From Brachionus koreanus (lineage: Eukaryota > Rotifera > Eurotatoria > Ploima > Brachionidae), in assembly GCA_016987375.1 (NCBI GenBank), contig PJRA01000274.1, positions 1,136,656 through 1,200,655 on the forward strand: a stretch of DNA of 64,000 bases, given 5' to 3'. Every line of letters begins with the position of its first letter. Within the stretch, counting starts at the first letter, position 1. A program made the translations under genes and the position numbers. Of the stretch, positions 35,019-49,758 are shown one piece after another. Under the pieces are notes generated by a model. The model was not told where the DNA came from. It ran no database searches and saw nothing but the letters and a program-made list of their open reading frames with translations.

Positions 35019-38000
35019 AGTCTCGAGTGTTTAATTACTCCCAGCTAGTCTATTTAACTTATGTCATTTGAATAACTTAATTCTACTGTTGTTATTATTA
35101 TTTAAAATTTTGTATTAATACACTAAATTGTAAATAAACACTTGTAATGAGTAAACTTATATTTAAATAAATAACTAATATTCTCTAGCTTTTGTTTATA
35201 AAATAAATTTTTCCAAAAATATTATCGGGTCAAGATTTATTTAAATAAAATTTGATTTTTTTCGCACATCGTTTTGAAATTAAATTGATGAAATTGTCTT
35301 TTACCTCGAGATTTAATTTCTAAAATATTTGATTATTGTTTAAATTAATAAATCACCTAAAGATAGAAAAAAAAAGTTGATTTTTCCTAGAAATTCAAAA
35401 ATTTACGAGTTTATTTTTTTTTGAATTTATATTACTGGGTTAATTAAGCTCTGAGTTCAGTTAATCTTGATTTTTTCTTAAGGCTCCTAATTTTAAAAAT
35501 TATTGATTAATTAAAAAAAATCAATTAAAAATATTTTAAATTTCTTGAACTATAAATTTTCTCTTAGAGAATAATAATAAATCTTAAAGAATAAAAGTGA
35601 CCCCGAGAAATTAAGACCTAAATGAGCGATCTTCTAAATAAAGTATAAAATACAATTATTATTGTTTTTTTTTTTCAAATTTTGACTTTTTTAATTAACA
35701 CACTGATTATTTTTTAATCGTAAATTTGAAATAAATGAAGATTTGTTTGTAACCTTTTAAAAAATGCCAAAATTTTTATTAGAGATTAACGCAAATATAT
35801 AAAACTTTCTAATTCTTTTACACGCCCTTATTTTCAATTGCTTTTAATTTAGTCTGATTTTTAAGACGTTTAAATTCAAAAAAAGTTTAAAATTAAAAAT
35901 CAAATTTTTAAAAATTTATTTAATATTTTTTGTTCGGTTTTAACATAGAGGTTATTTCTAACATTTTATTGTTTGGACAAGTCAAAAAAAATTTCCGGAT
36001 AAGTAAATTGATGATCGATTTACATTTTTATAAGCGACCAAATTTAGAACTGTTGAGAATATTCCGTTTTAATGACAGAATTTAATTTCAAACAAAAATT
36101 CAGACACATAATCACATATCTACACATGACCTTAATGGATCAAAAAATCTGAAAGCTAAAAATCAGCAATTGACTTGCATTATTTGAATATGGAAATAAG
36201 TGAATAACTATGTCAAAGTTAGAAAAAGCAGAATATTCTCCGCCGAGTAAGTAATGGATTAATTCGATTAATCTAGTTTTCTAAGAGTACTTCACTTCAA
36301 ATTTATCTACACATATCAGTTTTCTATTTACTCTAAAATTAAATTAAAAATATTTAAACAAATATGATTTGTTTTAAATTCGATCATTAAACAAATATTA
36401 ATTTCGATAAGGTGAAATGGCAAATCGATGATTTGAATCAAGCTATCAATAGGAAAATATCAACAGTTATAGCAATACTTAAGTGGTCAGGCTGCTATTT
36501 AATAAAGCCAAATATCACATAATTCAAATATTTTGTTTTGTAATGCGGATATGAATTATTTAATATTATTATATATAAAACAAGTGCTAATCCTTATCTA
36601 GGCAATAGTATTTTATTTTAGACAATTTGATGACTTATCAAATATTCAATTAAAAAATTGAGTAATATTTTTTGAAGGGGCTGGATTCAAATTTACGTGA
36701 ATGAATTGGACACGAATTTGTTTTGTTCTAAAAGCAAATATTTAATTTTAATGGAATATTGAATATCTTGGAGTATTCAAGTGCTTGACGAATAAATATT
36801 TTTATTTATTTCCTCTTTTTTGGCCGTAATTTGATTTAGGTTGTAATTAGAAGAATTATTGTTTGGTATATAACGATAAGGATCAATATTAATCGATTAT
36901 TTGTTCATCAATTTTTTTTTATTTTTTTTTTCGAACTTCATAGTGCTTAGTATGTGTGGACTGCATATTTTGATTTTTAAATTAAACACAATTTATTTTG
37001 ATTGTAAATATCAATAACAAAAATAAATATCCGCTTTTATGTCAAAAATTGTATCTTTAATTTTTTTCCTTTTAATTTGATTAATTCCAATTTTATCGCA
37101 ACTCTTTGAATAATTTAGTTTGCGTTTTAGCTAGAAAAATTAGCGATTTAATTAATTTTTCAGAAGAAAAAAGAGTTTTTACTCATTGCCTGCGGGCTTT
37201 GACCAACTCTTTGAGATAAAATGTCACGTTTTTGGATTACAGCATTTCCTAAAGGAATAGACTTGTCTCATATAAATAGATTTTAAATCATATGATTAAA
37301 TTTTGATCAAATTCATCAGTTTAAAAGTTAATTTCATTTTAAGACTAGATTAGCTAGATAGCCTTTTATAAATTTGACTTGTATTAAAAAAAATATGTGG
37401 CTATTTAAAATAAGAAATTATTTTACGCAATCTATTGAAAGCGATATGAATGCTCGGAGCTTTGTTGAATAAAATCCCTATGGGTTTCTTTTAATTCATT
37501 CAGAAAAGCAATATCCATCGGGTTTTTAAAGAGTGCAAAGGCCGATTTAATCAATAAAAAGTTTTTGTTTATTTTCAATCTATAAATATATATATATATA
37601 TTTTTTTTTAATTTAGAAAAGAAAATATTTATACAATTGTGTAAAATATGTCATATTCGGCATTGATTACTTAATCCTCATGCTATTTAAGTCCAAGTAA
37701 ACGCAGACAATTTTTAAATTTAGTCAAAATCTTAACCTGAAAATAAAATCAAGTTTTTCGAAATTAATTTCACGAAAGTTTGGTCTTCTTATGGCCAAAA
37801 TAGAAAACAAACGCGAAAGATAGGTTAGTATTGTGAGGGTTTTTGTACAAATGAGGCTTTTATAACTTGTTTTCTGCCAATTTCATATAGTTAGAGAATA
37901 TTTTCAAGCTGAATCTAATTAATCGCAAACACTTGCCAAATAATTCATGTTTTAAATAAAAATTATTCAAAGAAGCAGTTAAAAATTTTAAGTAACAATA

Positions 38001-39610
38001 GTTCCTTGCCGACCCAATTAAAAAATTAAATTAGAGAAAATAAACAAATTGTGCTAGTATATTTGTTTTTTATCACTATATTGTATTGAAACTTTATCAA
38101 AAAAGTGTAATTCACTTTGAGCAATTAAATTGAAAAGCTTACTGGTGGCTTTTTCTAAAACGATTTAAGCTAAATTTCATTCGCATTTCTAGACTTATTA
38201 AAATAATGTTTTCACAAAAACTCAAATATACTGATTCTCTAAAGAAAAAAACAGCAGGTTTCATTACAAAGAACAGTTTAGCTATTTATATTTTTTAAAT
38301 TAGTTTCATGATAGCCATTTAAAAAAATTAATCTTTATTGATATTAGATTTTTTTTAAAAATGCTTTTTAAATTTTTCAATAAAAAAAATTAAGCTATTA
38401 AAATGAATCAAAAATACTGGTAAGATATAAATTTTTTTTGCAATAGTTTAAAAATTTAAAATCAATCTTAAATTTCATTTAGCTCAATTAGTTTTTTAGT
38501 AAGTTTTTATTAAAAAATTTAAGTAAATCTTCAATTGTAAATCATTGATAAAATATTTATTTTAGCCAAAGCAGAAAAAAATTTAGAGACATTCATAATT
38601 ATAGTCACTCTAATTTCAGAAACTAATTTCAGAAACACTAGTTAAATATTCTTGAAAACATTCACAAGGTGAATATTAGATTTTCACGAAGCGATTCCAT
38701 TAATCCGGCAAACAAATTTAGTTCAGGCAAATAAAATTTTCTATTGTTTCATTCATCAAAACCAAATATTTGATCGATAATTGGTTTCCTTAATTCTCAC
38801 GCAGACATTTAACAAAAAGCTGTTAAGGGAGATACATGATCTCTTGTATCTTAGGCATCGTGTTATTCGTGCTCATTTAACGAATAACTCAAAGTTTTAA
38901 ACGAAAATCTAATAAAAACAATTCTTTTTTTTTCAATTAATTTAATTTATGTTGACTCGTAGACATTTCTAATAAACCTAATGAGCACTCAGTGTCGGAT
39001 CTTTTATAGTTTGTGTAGTTTTTTATTTTTTAGACTTATTTCTTCTCATGCTAAAAGATTGCTTTAACTCGTTTTGATTTATCGATATTTTGAGACAATA
39101 AGAAAGCTTAGGAACAGTTCATTAATATCATATGCTTAACAGACTTGCGGTAAAGATGTGCAAATAAAAAACTAATCAGCTAGTCACAAAATTTGAATTT
39201 GATTTCCGGTTAAGTTGTTCGAGAGCTTTTTTTTTAAATATCCTCAAGCCATTAGCATATTTAAATTTTTTCAACTTCAACTTTTCTTCAGACTTTGTTT
39301 AAGTATTCATTGGAAAATAAAAGGAATTTAGAATTGTTTTTTTAAGTTCGGTTTCTTTAGAATTTATGAAAAAAAAAACTTCAGGTGAAATCGATCTTTT
39401 AATGAAGTGATTTGAATAAATAATTAAATTTAACACTTCCTACTAAATATTTAATTAAACAAACTTGATTAATAGGAAGTTTAGTTTTTTAAGTCTATGA
39501 GAATTTATTTGTTTTACAAGAGATTAGTTTCTTATCTAATATATTTGGTTGGCTTTATCAAAATAATCATATAAAAACTTTATTTAGATTTTAATTATGC
39601 TATCAGAATA
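35019..39610. other. intergenic, AT-rich
   Basis: About 4.6 kb upstream of the first cadherin. An AT-dinucleotide run lies at about 37585-37601. No coding run with a recognisable domain, no RNA gene and no inverted-repeat element was found by eye. Regulatory sequence for the cadherin is likely but not identifiable. Confidence 0.55.
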
Positions 39611-42600
39611 ATGATAATAAATAAAGCTAAATTCATACTTGTCATAGTTTTTTTACTGGCAAAAAATACAATTAGTGCTCAAAATCAGGCTCCACGATTC
39701 GATCCTCCACTTCAAACAAACTATTTCTTTGCCGAATACAATGCAACAAAGCCTGGTGATTTGCTTTTCTGGTTGAATGCTACTGATCCCGATGACACAG
39801 ACCTACAATTTGGAATCGATGGAAGTTATTCTAAAAAACTTTTGTCTATTAAGAAAATTGATGGCAAAAGTGCTATAGTAATTGCAAAGGAAAAGTTTGA
39901 TCGAGAGGTAAATAAAAAAAAATTCAAAAAATTTTTAATTTAATCAAATATTGTTTCAGGCTAAAGAAAAATATGAAAATATAGTTTTTTTTGTAAAAGA
40001 TAAACCTGGAAATAAAGTTTATCAATCGGTTAGATTTATCATTTTAGACATTGATGATAATCCACCCATATTTAAAAACACTCCTTACAAAGTAGATGTC
40101 AATGAAAATCAATCAATTAATACGATTTTATTCGATAAAATCGAAGCTTTCGACACCGACGGTCCAATGTATAACAAATTTTATTTTACCATTGAAGATA
40201 ATGAACATTTTGGTTTGGATAAAACAACTTTTGTTCGAAGTGGAATTTATTCAACAAATTTAATTTTGAAAAAAAGTCTTGATTATGAAAAAAAAAATAG
40301 TTTTATTCTTAGAATTTATGCAATTGGCGAAAATTCAGGCTTTAGAACTAGTATTGAATGCTTGGTAAATGTTATAGATATTCCAAATAGAAAGCCTTTT
40401 TTTTCTCAGTCTCCTTATTATGTGCGCATAGAAGAGGAAATGAATGTCGGAGATTTTGTGCTCAAGGTCTTCGCTCGTGACGGCGACTCAGGAATTAATA
40501 ATCCGTGTAAATATCAAATTATTGGTAATTTTTTTCAATTGACTTGAATGCATTTTAATCTATAAAAATTTAATTAGAATCAGAATTCAGTAAGTTTTTC
40601 CGAATAAATATTGAGACAGGACTGGTCTCTATAAACAATAGAATTGACTTGGAGACGAGTGATCTTGCTAAATCAGGTGGATTAATTGAGATCGAAGTTA
40701 AAGCAATTGAAATTGGAGATGAAGATTCTTTTGAAATTGCAAAAGTCACAGTCTCTTTACTCGATATAAACGACAATGCACCTATTTTTAACAAAAAAGC
40801 ATACAATTTGAAAATATCACCAAAAAGTATTGAAGGAACACCGCTAGTTTTGAATGAAAATGATATTGAAACTATTCATGTTCATGACCCGGATAAGGTA
40901 AGAATTCAATACTAAAAAAATATTTAAATTTTTTATCAGCTTATTAAACTCAAAATAAAGAAATTATTTTATAAGTAAATTAATTTAATCTTGTAAAAGG
41001 GAATTAATGGAAGTTTTTCACTTTATTTGGTCCAAAACAGTGACAATTTAGAGATCGAATTTACAGAGAGTGAAGACTTTGAGGTAGCGCCAAAAATAGC
41101 CTTGAACGATGCCAATTTAATCATAAAGCTAAAGAATTCATCAAATTTATTTAAAAAAATCGGAAAAAATGAAAGCTTTCAAGTAAAAAATAAAAATTTT
41201 ATTTTTAAATAAAGATTTTAATTTTTTGAAATATAGCTAATTGCTAGAGATAATGGAGTTGATGGTAAAATATCAAAAGCAGACGTTTATATACAAATCG
41301 AAAATATAAATGAGCATGCGCCTCAATTTGATCATAGTCTTTTCACATTTTATGTTGATGAAAATTCACCATTTAACACCACAGTTGGCTTTATTCAAGC
41401 ATTTGACCAAGACACATTTGACAATTATGGAACAGTTTTTTATGAACTTTTAAATGGACAAGATCGATTCGATATAGAAAAAGAATCAGGACGTGTGTAC
41501 ACAACAAGCAAAAATCCAGTTGTTGAATTAGATAGAGAAGCTATAGACACATTTTATATGAATGTCGAAGCAATTGATGGTGGAGGCTTGAGAACAAGCA
41601 CACAGCTGATTATAAAACTTAACGATGTCAATGATAATTCACCTGAATTTGTTTTCAATTTAAAAAACCAAAAAAATGAGACAAATTTTATTGTTGGTTG
41701 GATCGAGGAAAATTCAACAAAATGGCTAGAACCGGTTAAAGTTCAAGCGTTTGATAGAGACATTGGAAAAAATGGATACCTACTTTATGAAATTGTCGAA
41801 GGAGATTGTTTTAAAGAATATTTCGTAATTAATAATAAATCAAAAACTATTGATGTTGTAAGCAATTTTAGTCTTGATTTCGAACAAATATATTATTTCA
41901 AACAAAAAAATAAACAATTAAAATCATTTGATAATGATGGATCAAATTTTGTTCTAAATTCAGGCGAAGTGGATATTAATTTGATAGTTGAGGCCAGGGA
42001 TCAAGGCAATCCTTCTTTATCAGCAAAAATTTTGGTCAAAATAATAGTAAAAGTAAAAATTATTTGTAGAAATTACTATTTTTTTTTTATTTAAAAAAAT
42101 TTTTTAGGACATAAATGATAACAAGCCAAAATTCGAGCAATTTTCTTATACAGTGCAAATACTTGAAACAGCTAAAGAAGGTGAAGTTGTTCAAGTTAAT
42201 GCTTTAGATCTTGATGCACCAAATACTGCCCTTTCAAAGATTATTTATTCAATTGAGAGCGGAAATAAGGAGAAATTTTCAATTGATTCCACAAGTGGAA
42301 TTATAAGCATAAATGAAAATGCAATTTTGGACCGAGACAAATTTGGTTCAGTTTATAAATTAAAAATTTTAGCACAAGATTTTGACTCAATTAATTCAAA
42401 AATAAAAGAAAAGCATTCAGATGAAAATTATTGTTTTGTTATAATTGAAATTATTGATGTAAATAATAAAAAACCCAAATTTATAGACAATTTGGAGAGT
42501 ATTGACATTGAAGAAAATGTTCCTCAAGGCGTTCACTTGTATCAAGTTAAAGCAATTGATCTTGATTCGGATTCTAATTTGAGATTTTTTCTAATTGACG

Positions 42601-45600
42601 AGGATCAAGACAGTGGCATGAAAATGATGGGCTTTGATGAAAATGGATTAGCAGTAGATTTTAAAATTTTTCAAGTAAGAAAAAAAAAATTTTTTTTAAA
42701 AATTTTAAAAAATTAAATTCATAAATAAAAATTTAAAATTATAAAAGAATTGGTTTGATATTGATCCAATAAATGGTAGTGTATTTGTAACAGGAAACAT
42801 AGACCGAGAACAAGCTGAACTGATACAATTGGTTATTGGTGTTGAAGATTTAAATGCTGCTAAGGATTTTAACCCCCAAATAACTCTAAGTAAAATATTA
42901 TTTATTATTAAGAAAATGAATTATTCTAAAAAATTTAAATTAAAAGCAAAACTTCTGGTTAATATTATTGATGTTAATGATAATTATCCACTATTTCCCG
43001 ATTTGAGACAAATAAACTCAGAACTTACTGATACTGAAGATCCAGTTTTTGAATTTTATGAATCAATTGAAGAAAATTCAAAAATAAACTCAAAAATAGC
43101 TCAATTAAAAGTATCAGATTTGGATAAAGATAATAATATAACATTCAAAATAGTAAGTGCAATTGATCCAAATAGAGCAATAATAATTAACAAATATACG
43201 GGCGAAATCTTTGTTAATAATTTGATTGATTACGAAAAAACCAAATGGATAAATTTGAGCATTCTTGTAAACGACAATGGGAAGTCAGCTCCAAAGCATT
43301 CAATAGTAAATTTTTATTGTCAAGTTATCGATCTCAATGATAACCCACCAAAATTTGCTCCTTTGGAAAAATCGGAGATTAGAATAGAGGAAAACAATGA
43401 TGAAAATTTTTACATAGTTCAATTAAAGGCTATTGATCTTGATTCCGACGTCTATGGACCTATAAAATATAAGATTTTAAATTTTCAAGAAAAGTTCTAT
43501 GTTGAATCTCTAAATGGAAAGTTATATGCCAAAAAGTCACTGGATCGAGAAGAACAAAGTTTTTACAATTTAGTTGTAGAGGCTAGAGACAATTCTAATG
43601 GACCTTTATCTAAACAATTAACTGATACTATTCATGTTAAAATTGTTGTCTTGGACAAAAATGACAATAAGCCAAGATGTGAACAAGAGGTGTATTCTGT
43701 GGAAATAGGACAAAATGTAGAAGAAAACACCATCATTCATCAAGTAAAAGGATTTGACGATGATTATGGTTTGAACTCGAATCTAAGCTATTCATTAATT
43801 AGTGAAAATCCTGCTGATTTAAATAGTAAATTTGGTTCAAAGAAATCAATAAATATTATTTATTTTAAAAATCTTTTAGATGATTTATTTGAAATTAAAA
43901 AATTTAATGGAAAAATTCTAAACAAAAAAAAACTTATTGGGTACTCAGGAAGACTGAATTATAAGATTGTGATAAATGATCGATATGGCGCTGATGATTC
44001 ACTTTCTGGAAGTTGTTCAATACAAATTTTTGTCAAAGACGTCAATATTCACTATCCAGAATTCATTTTTCCAAATAAAAACAATTCAGTGTTTCGATTA
44101 AAAGCTGTAAGTATTTTAAAAAATTAATTTAAGTTCTTTACTATTTTTGGTCACTTTTATCTCAGAAAAGAAATTTTATATTTTTTTTTATCTGTAAATA
44201 AATTTTTATAATTCAAGTCGACAATTCCTGAGTCCAAAATTCTAACAATCGAAGCAGGAGACAAAGATACTGGAATAAATGGGGAAATATTTTATTATAT
44301 TGACCAAAGCAATAAAAAAAATTTGGATTGGAAACATTTTAGAATTGATCCAAAGAATGGAATTTTGTCTTTGAAAATGCCGCTTAACTTTAAAGATCAA
44401 TACATTTACTCAGTAAGATTTTATGCTTAATCTTTTAGTGCACAGTTTAACATGTGACATTAAGGTTGATATAATTGTTTCGGATAATGGCCAGCCAAAC
44501 GCACTTAAATCTCGCCTAACATTGACATTTATTTTGGTTGATGATTCAGACAATAGTGCAAGATTTGATTTCAACCAAATATGCAAACTTGCTGAATTTT
44601 CATGCGATAAATCTCAACGAAATATTGAAACCAAAATAGAAGAGGAGACAGAGCCAGATGACGCATCGATTTTACTAAATTACGCTTTCTTAGCTGATGT
44701 AACCAAAACATCCAGTGATGCTTGTTATTTTATTCTAGGTCCCGATAAGGATTTGTTTGAAATTAGCATTAGTGGCACCTTAAAGCCTAGAATAAAATTG
44801 GATAGAGAGACAAGAGATGTCTACAATTTATTCATTAAATCAACTGAACACTGTGATTGTCTAAATAAATCTGATGATTTCAAGTGCAAATTTTGGCAAA
44901 AAATTGATGTTTCAGAAGATCAAAGCCTTTTTTCGCTTAGGATAAAAGTCGATGATTTGAACGATAATAGGCCAATTTTTGAAGAAAACTTTTACCAAAT
45001 TGGCATCACTTATGACAATGATTTTGGAGACACCATTCTAGAATCAAATGTAAATTGACAAAATTAAAAATATATTTTTATTTTCTAACTAATTATTTTT
45101 TCTTTAGGCCATCGATAAAGATTTAAACGAAAATTTAATATTTTCAATTGATAATACAACTGCAATTACTAATTCAAATGAAAATCAATTTCCATTTTTG
45201 ATTGAATTTTCGGATACCAGATCAAATAAAAATTTCCAGGAGGCTAAATTTTTAGTTAAATTAGCCAACAATTTTGCTCCAAATCCCCTTAATTTCGAGA
45301 AAAACATTTACTATCAATTTAATTTGAGTGTATTTGACCGTAACGGGCAAAATTCAAGCGCAGAAATTCAAATAATTTTGATAAACAAACAACAACGAGT
45401 AAAATTAGTTTTTTCGCGTTCAATCGACCAAATAAAAGCAGTCCAACATGAATTCAGAGAGTACATATCCAACTTGACTGGCTTGCGAGCTTTCATAGAC
45501 AATATTAAAGTGCATCGCAAAGAAAACACTTCTGTTCAAATGAGCGAAATTTTAATGCATTTTGTCGAGCCGCGATCTCGGATGCTCCGTCTAGATCCAA

Positions 45601-46742
45601 CTTTTAAAACAATCAATCCTGAATACATAGTGGTTGACTCAGACACTATTTTGAAAATTCTAGATAGATCAAGAGACATAAATCTACTAAAGAAATATAA
45701 ATTAATTTTGGCTGAAAAATACGATAGTCAAGGCCAGTCTGTATTCTATAGATATAGTTCGAAATCAGAGCAAAGTTTTGGTACATTTTTCTTGTTAACA
45801 AAAGCATCCAATCAATCAGTGTATACTAAATTGATAGTTTTGATATCATTTATGATACTGGTGCTTTGTTCAGTGATTTTTTCCATCATGTGCTTTTGTA
45901 CTCGTCTAAAATACAAGCGTAAATTGAAAGCTGAACGAGCAATGACCAAAGCATTCGGTTTTGAGCAGAGATCAATAGCTTATTCAGACCCGGTTGGTGG
46001 CTATTTGAATCATGCATTTGATTCCAACAGTCTATTACCAATACCTGGAACTAATTTATATGCGTATGAAGGCTCAAACCCAGTCTGGCTGAACAAATAT
46101 GACAAAATTGGTTGCTCGAACAACCCATCAACTGTTGCATATTCCTCATCATCAACTACTTCAGAAGCATCAAGGGTCACTAGTTTCGGAAATTCCCAAT
46201 ACGGATCCAAAAATATAAACTATGATGAAAATACCAAGAATCAAGATATTTCCTCATTCTATTTAAAACAGATTGATTCGCAAAGCTCTGATTTTTCACC
46301 CGTTTCAACATCGAACAATTCGGACAAAAATACCGCCAAAAATGAGACGCTTTCAAGTGATGTTTTTTCAAATATGTCGCCAAATTATGATCCAATAAAA
46401 GATACACACAATGTGAGCTCATTCAAAGTGGAAAATAATTTGTTAACTTTTGCCGGTGGTCAAAAAGCTGAATCAAGTCCAAAACAAGAGGTTTTTAGTT
46501 TTAAAGAACAAATAAGATTGTTGAGCAGTCAGCGTATTAAATTTGCTAATTGTGAAGAAATAAAATCAACTGATAAAATTGAAAAAAATCTTTATACGAG
46601 CAATGCTGGTAATTTTACAAAAATTTTCGATAATTCACTATCGAATGATGAAAAAGATGCTAAAATTGATCAGTCAATTAACGCATCGAATCAATCTAAA
46701 GATTTGTCTGATATGTTTGCTGTTGAATCAACTGTAATTTAA
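39611..46742 (+). CDS. CDH23-like cadherin with 14 cadherin repeats
   Basis: Type I adhesion protein of about 2136 residues. Exons: 39611-39907, 39960-40524, 40578-40897, 41000-41182, 41237-42052, 42108-42674, 42748-42889, 42947-43825, 43880-44106, 44218-44412, 44465-45049, 45108-46742. A signal peptide (residues 1-23) precedes 14 cadherin repeats, most with linkers such as DIDDNPPIF, DINDNAPIF, DVNDNSPEF, DLNDNPPKF and with LDRE or DYE calcium motifs. Then comes a membrane-adjacent domain (about 1684-1822) beginning NKQQRVKLVFSRSID, then a TM (about 1833-1856) and a 280-residue tail. The tail keeps LYAYEGSNPVWLNK, like the juxtamembrane motif of vertebrate cadherin-23, and ends ESTVI, a class I PDZ-type ligand; cadherin-23 also ends in one. 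Vertebrate CDH23 has 27 repeats, so this is shorter. Two introns (42890-42946 and 43826-43879) are multiples of three without stops. Confidence 0.92.
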
Positions 46743-48307
46743 TTTGAGAATTTTAGTCTAGAAAAATAAATGTTTCATTAATTTTTTTTCTAATCAATTT
46801 GTTATTTTAAATTAAAATTATTTTATTGTAAATTTAAATGAAATTTTTTTTTTTCAAATTATTTTTTTTTTAAATAAAAATAAAACAAAATTTGTTAAAA
46901 TCAGTTGAAACTATTTGAAAGACTATGAATAGAAGAGCTTCTCAATAGAGAAAATCGCTTGGTTTGTGATTCCAAGCTAGTCTAATTAGTTGCTAAATTC
47001 GCAGCCATTTTATATTGCTCGGATTAGTGACGCTGTTTATGAAAATATTCAACTAAATCTTAGAGAAAGGTGCAAATCATAATTCAACGCTGACGCTTTT
47101 CAGTTCGGATTAGAAAAGAGGAAGATGGCTTTTCTATAAAAAAAAATCAAAAATATTTTTTACTTAACACTAGAAAGCCCGGCTGATTTCACATAAAAAT
47201 TTCAAAAAAAGTTATTAAGATGAATTAAAAATTTTCATTGAGAATTTATTCATTTTCTAAAAAATTACAATCAATATTTTTAGCTAATAAAAGCCATTTT
47301 TTAAAATTTTACTTATATGTGATAAAATTCAGATTTCAATTTTTCAAAAATGGGTCTAAAAAACCCCTCGGGCGTTCTAGTGTTACAAGGGTTATTAAAC
47401 TATTGCGGTAATTTAAATAAAACATATTGTTCAAATTTTTTTCAAGTTTTTAAGAAATTAACCAATTTCTAGGCTATGGTTTAAAAGATAGATAATTCTC
47501 TATTTATATTAGATTATTATTTTTTTCAACTTTAATTTTATGATTTTATTGAGCTTAAATTTTAATTTGAAGTAGGTTTGGTTAGACTATTAGAATAAAA
47601 AAATTATTCATCAAAATCGACTGTAAAGCACAAATTTAATGCTAATCGAAAAATGAACCCTCTTTTTGTGTCAAATATCTTTTTGGAAAAAATTTAACAC
47701 AAAAAAAATCTTTTCAAAATTTAAAATGATATATATTTTTAATTGCAAATCCTAGACAATTAAACAAAAAGAATTGATAAATTGCTATTTATGAATTTGT
47801 TAAATTTAGATCAAAATTAGTCCTAACATTTAATTTTTTTAAAATATTTAGAGAAAATAGACAATTTTTATTAATTAAAAATTTATATCGGATTATTTCC
47901 AGCAATAACAGCAACTCTCTATTCAATCATTCAGATAATTTTCGATGTTTATTGATCCATGATTATTTTTTACTTTTGTTATTCACTTAAATATTTAGAG
48001 CTTTTCATATTTTTTAACAAATTTTTGAAAGAAAAATTTAAGCTTTAAGTTCACTTTAGCCTTGAAATAATTTACTCATTATTTTTGTGTTTAGACTTTA
48101 GAACATGTTCTAGAACTGACGTAATAATAAATAAAAAAAAATTGAAGTTATATTAATTAGTATCATTGGATAAATACCTTAGACTTTGATACATGAAAAC
48201 GTGTTGTGTTACGATACAACCACGCTTATAACAAAATTATGACTTTTCAATAAATTATGCAGATTTGACTCAATCTAAATTATTTTAAAAATATTTTTCA
48301 CTCAATA
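46743..48307. other. intergenic with one MITE
   Basis: Holds the cadherin 3' flank, the MITE at 47164-47386, and the 5' flank of the first hydrolase gene. Nothing else was recognised. Confidence 0.6.
47164..47386. mobile_element. piggyBac-like MITE, copy C
   Basis: It begins TTAACACTAGAAAGCCCGGC and ends, on the other strand, GTAACACTAGAACGCCCGAG. The inverted ends are about 20 bases, but the interior differs from the other copies, so this may be a subfamily. The right TTAA has changed to TTAC. No coding content. Confidence 0.7.
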
Positions 48308-49758
48308 ATGAATTTACTAGCTAGAAAATTTCCATCTAGTAGATTACTACTGAATTTCAAAGTAAAATATAAGACAAGTACAGTCTTGTGTGTCAAAATC
48401 AAATCAACTACTCAATATAGGGAATTTTATTCATCGAATCTTACAAAAAAATATTTTATTAATCCGTCTAAATCATATTGTTTTGAATCAATACAATCAA
48501 GATCAAAATACACTAATCAAGTAGAGGTATTTCAAATTAAAATTAACAAAAAATTAATCAAATGAAAAAAAATTAATTAAACAAAAGATGAAAGCTCAGG
48601 AAATTTCGGTACCTGTTCCGTGGGGAAATGTCAAATGTCAAGTATTCGGTGATCCAACTAACAAAAGCGCAAAACCTATCATTTCAATTCATGGATTTTT
48701 AGACAATTCAAACAGTTTCAAACCACTTGCACCATATATATGTCAAAATGATAATTTCTACATAATCGCTTTAGATTTGCCAGGTCATGGATTTAGCTCT
48801 AAATTGCCAAATGGTATACCCTATACACCAAAGTTATTTTTATCATCAGTTAGACGCGTCATAAGACATTTTGGTATTAATGAATTCTATTTTTTATGTC
48901 ATAGTTATGGTATTCATTTGAGTGTTTTGGTGAGAAAACATTTTTAGTATTCTAAAATTTAAATTAATTTTTATCTTTACTTTTAAGTATAGTATTGTTT
49001 TTAAAAACGAAGTAAAGGCATTAATTTCTCTTGATTGGATTTTTTCTCTTCCAGGCTACAAAATAGGCTTGTTAAAACAAAACAAATTTTAGATAAAAGA
49101 TTTATTTTAAAATTGTAGAAAGCTATAGTGATTTATGGAAATCAGGAATCGATGGTCTCATTGATATTGAGGATAGAGAAACAAACAATAATGATTCTGC
49201 ACCAGCAAAGACCCTAACAAAAGATTTGGCTGTTTCTATGTAATTTTATCTAATTTTGAATTTGAATGTTAATTTATTTTCAAAACCAAGTTTAATGAAA
49301 TATAACAACCATTTAGATCTTGAATCGGCCAAAATACTTATCGATAGAGCCTTAATTGTTAAAGATGATGGTCGATTAGAATTTTCAAGAGATATTAGAG
49401 TCAAACAAACAGTATTTTCTAAATTTTAAATTTTTTATTTGATATTAAAATTTTAATTAAATTTAAGGTTTTAATGCATGATCATTATCTTGATATGGCG
49501 TATTTACTACCGGAAATGGTTAAGGGTATTTATGTACCATGGTTAATGATTCATGCTGATCCTCCTGCCTATGGAGATCGTCCTGCTAAAATTACCATGG
49601 ATTTTTTGAAAAAAATCGAAGCAAATTCCAAAACTAGTATTCAATATGAAACATTTAAAGGAACTCATCATTTTCACATGATTCAGCCTAAAGAAACTGC
49701 TGAAATAATACTCAAATTTATTGATAAAATTAAAATTAAAAAAACTTCAAAATTATAG
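48308..49758 (+). CDS. serine hydrolase-like protein (alpha/beta hydrolase), copy 1, likely mitochondrial
   Basis: Alpha/beta-hydrolase of the SERHL/kraken group. Exons 48308-48526, 48588-48929, 48988-49070, 49123-49239, 49291-49411, 49468-49758 give 390 residues. Core blocks: VPWGNVKCQVFGD, ISIHGFLDNSNSFKPLA (oxyanion HG), LDLPGHGFSS, the nucleophile elbow CHSYG and the catalytic His region GTHHFHM. The elbow has Cys where the family usually has Gly (GHSFG). The first exon adds 73 residues (MNLLARKFPSSRLLLNFKVK...) rich in Arg, Lys and Ser with few acids, typical of a mitochondrial presequence and absent from copy 2. The intron 49071-49122 is the least certain; a GC donor one codon earlier would also fit. 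The substrate is unknown. Confidence 0.88.

Noticed and set aside
46010..46422. Minus-strand frames under the cadherin tail
   Set aside because: Shadows of the plus-strand coding exon; no recognisable content.
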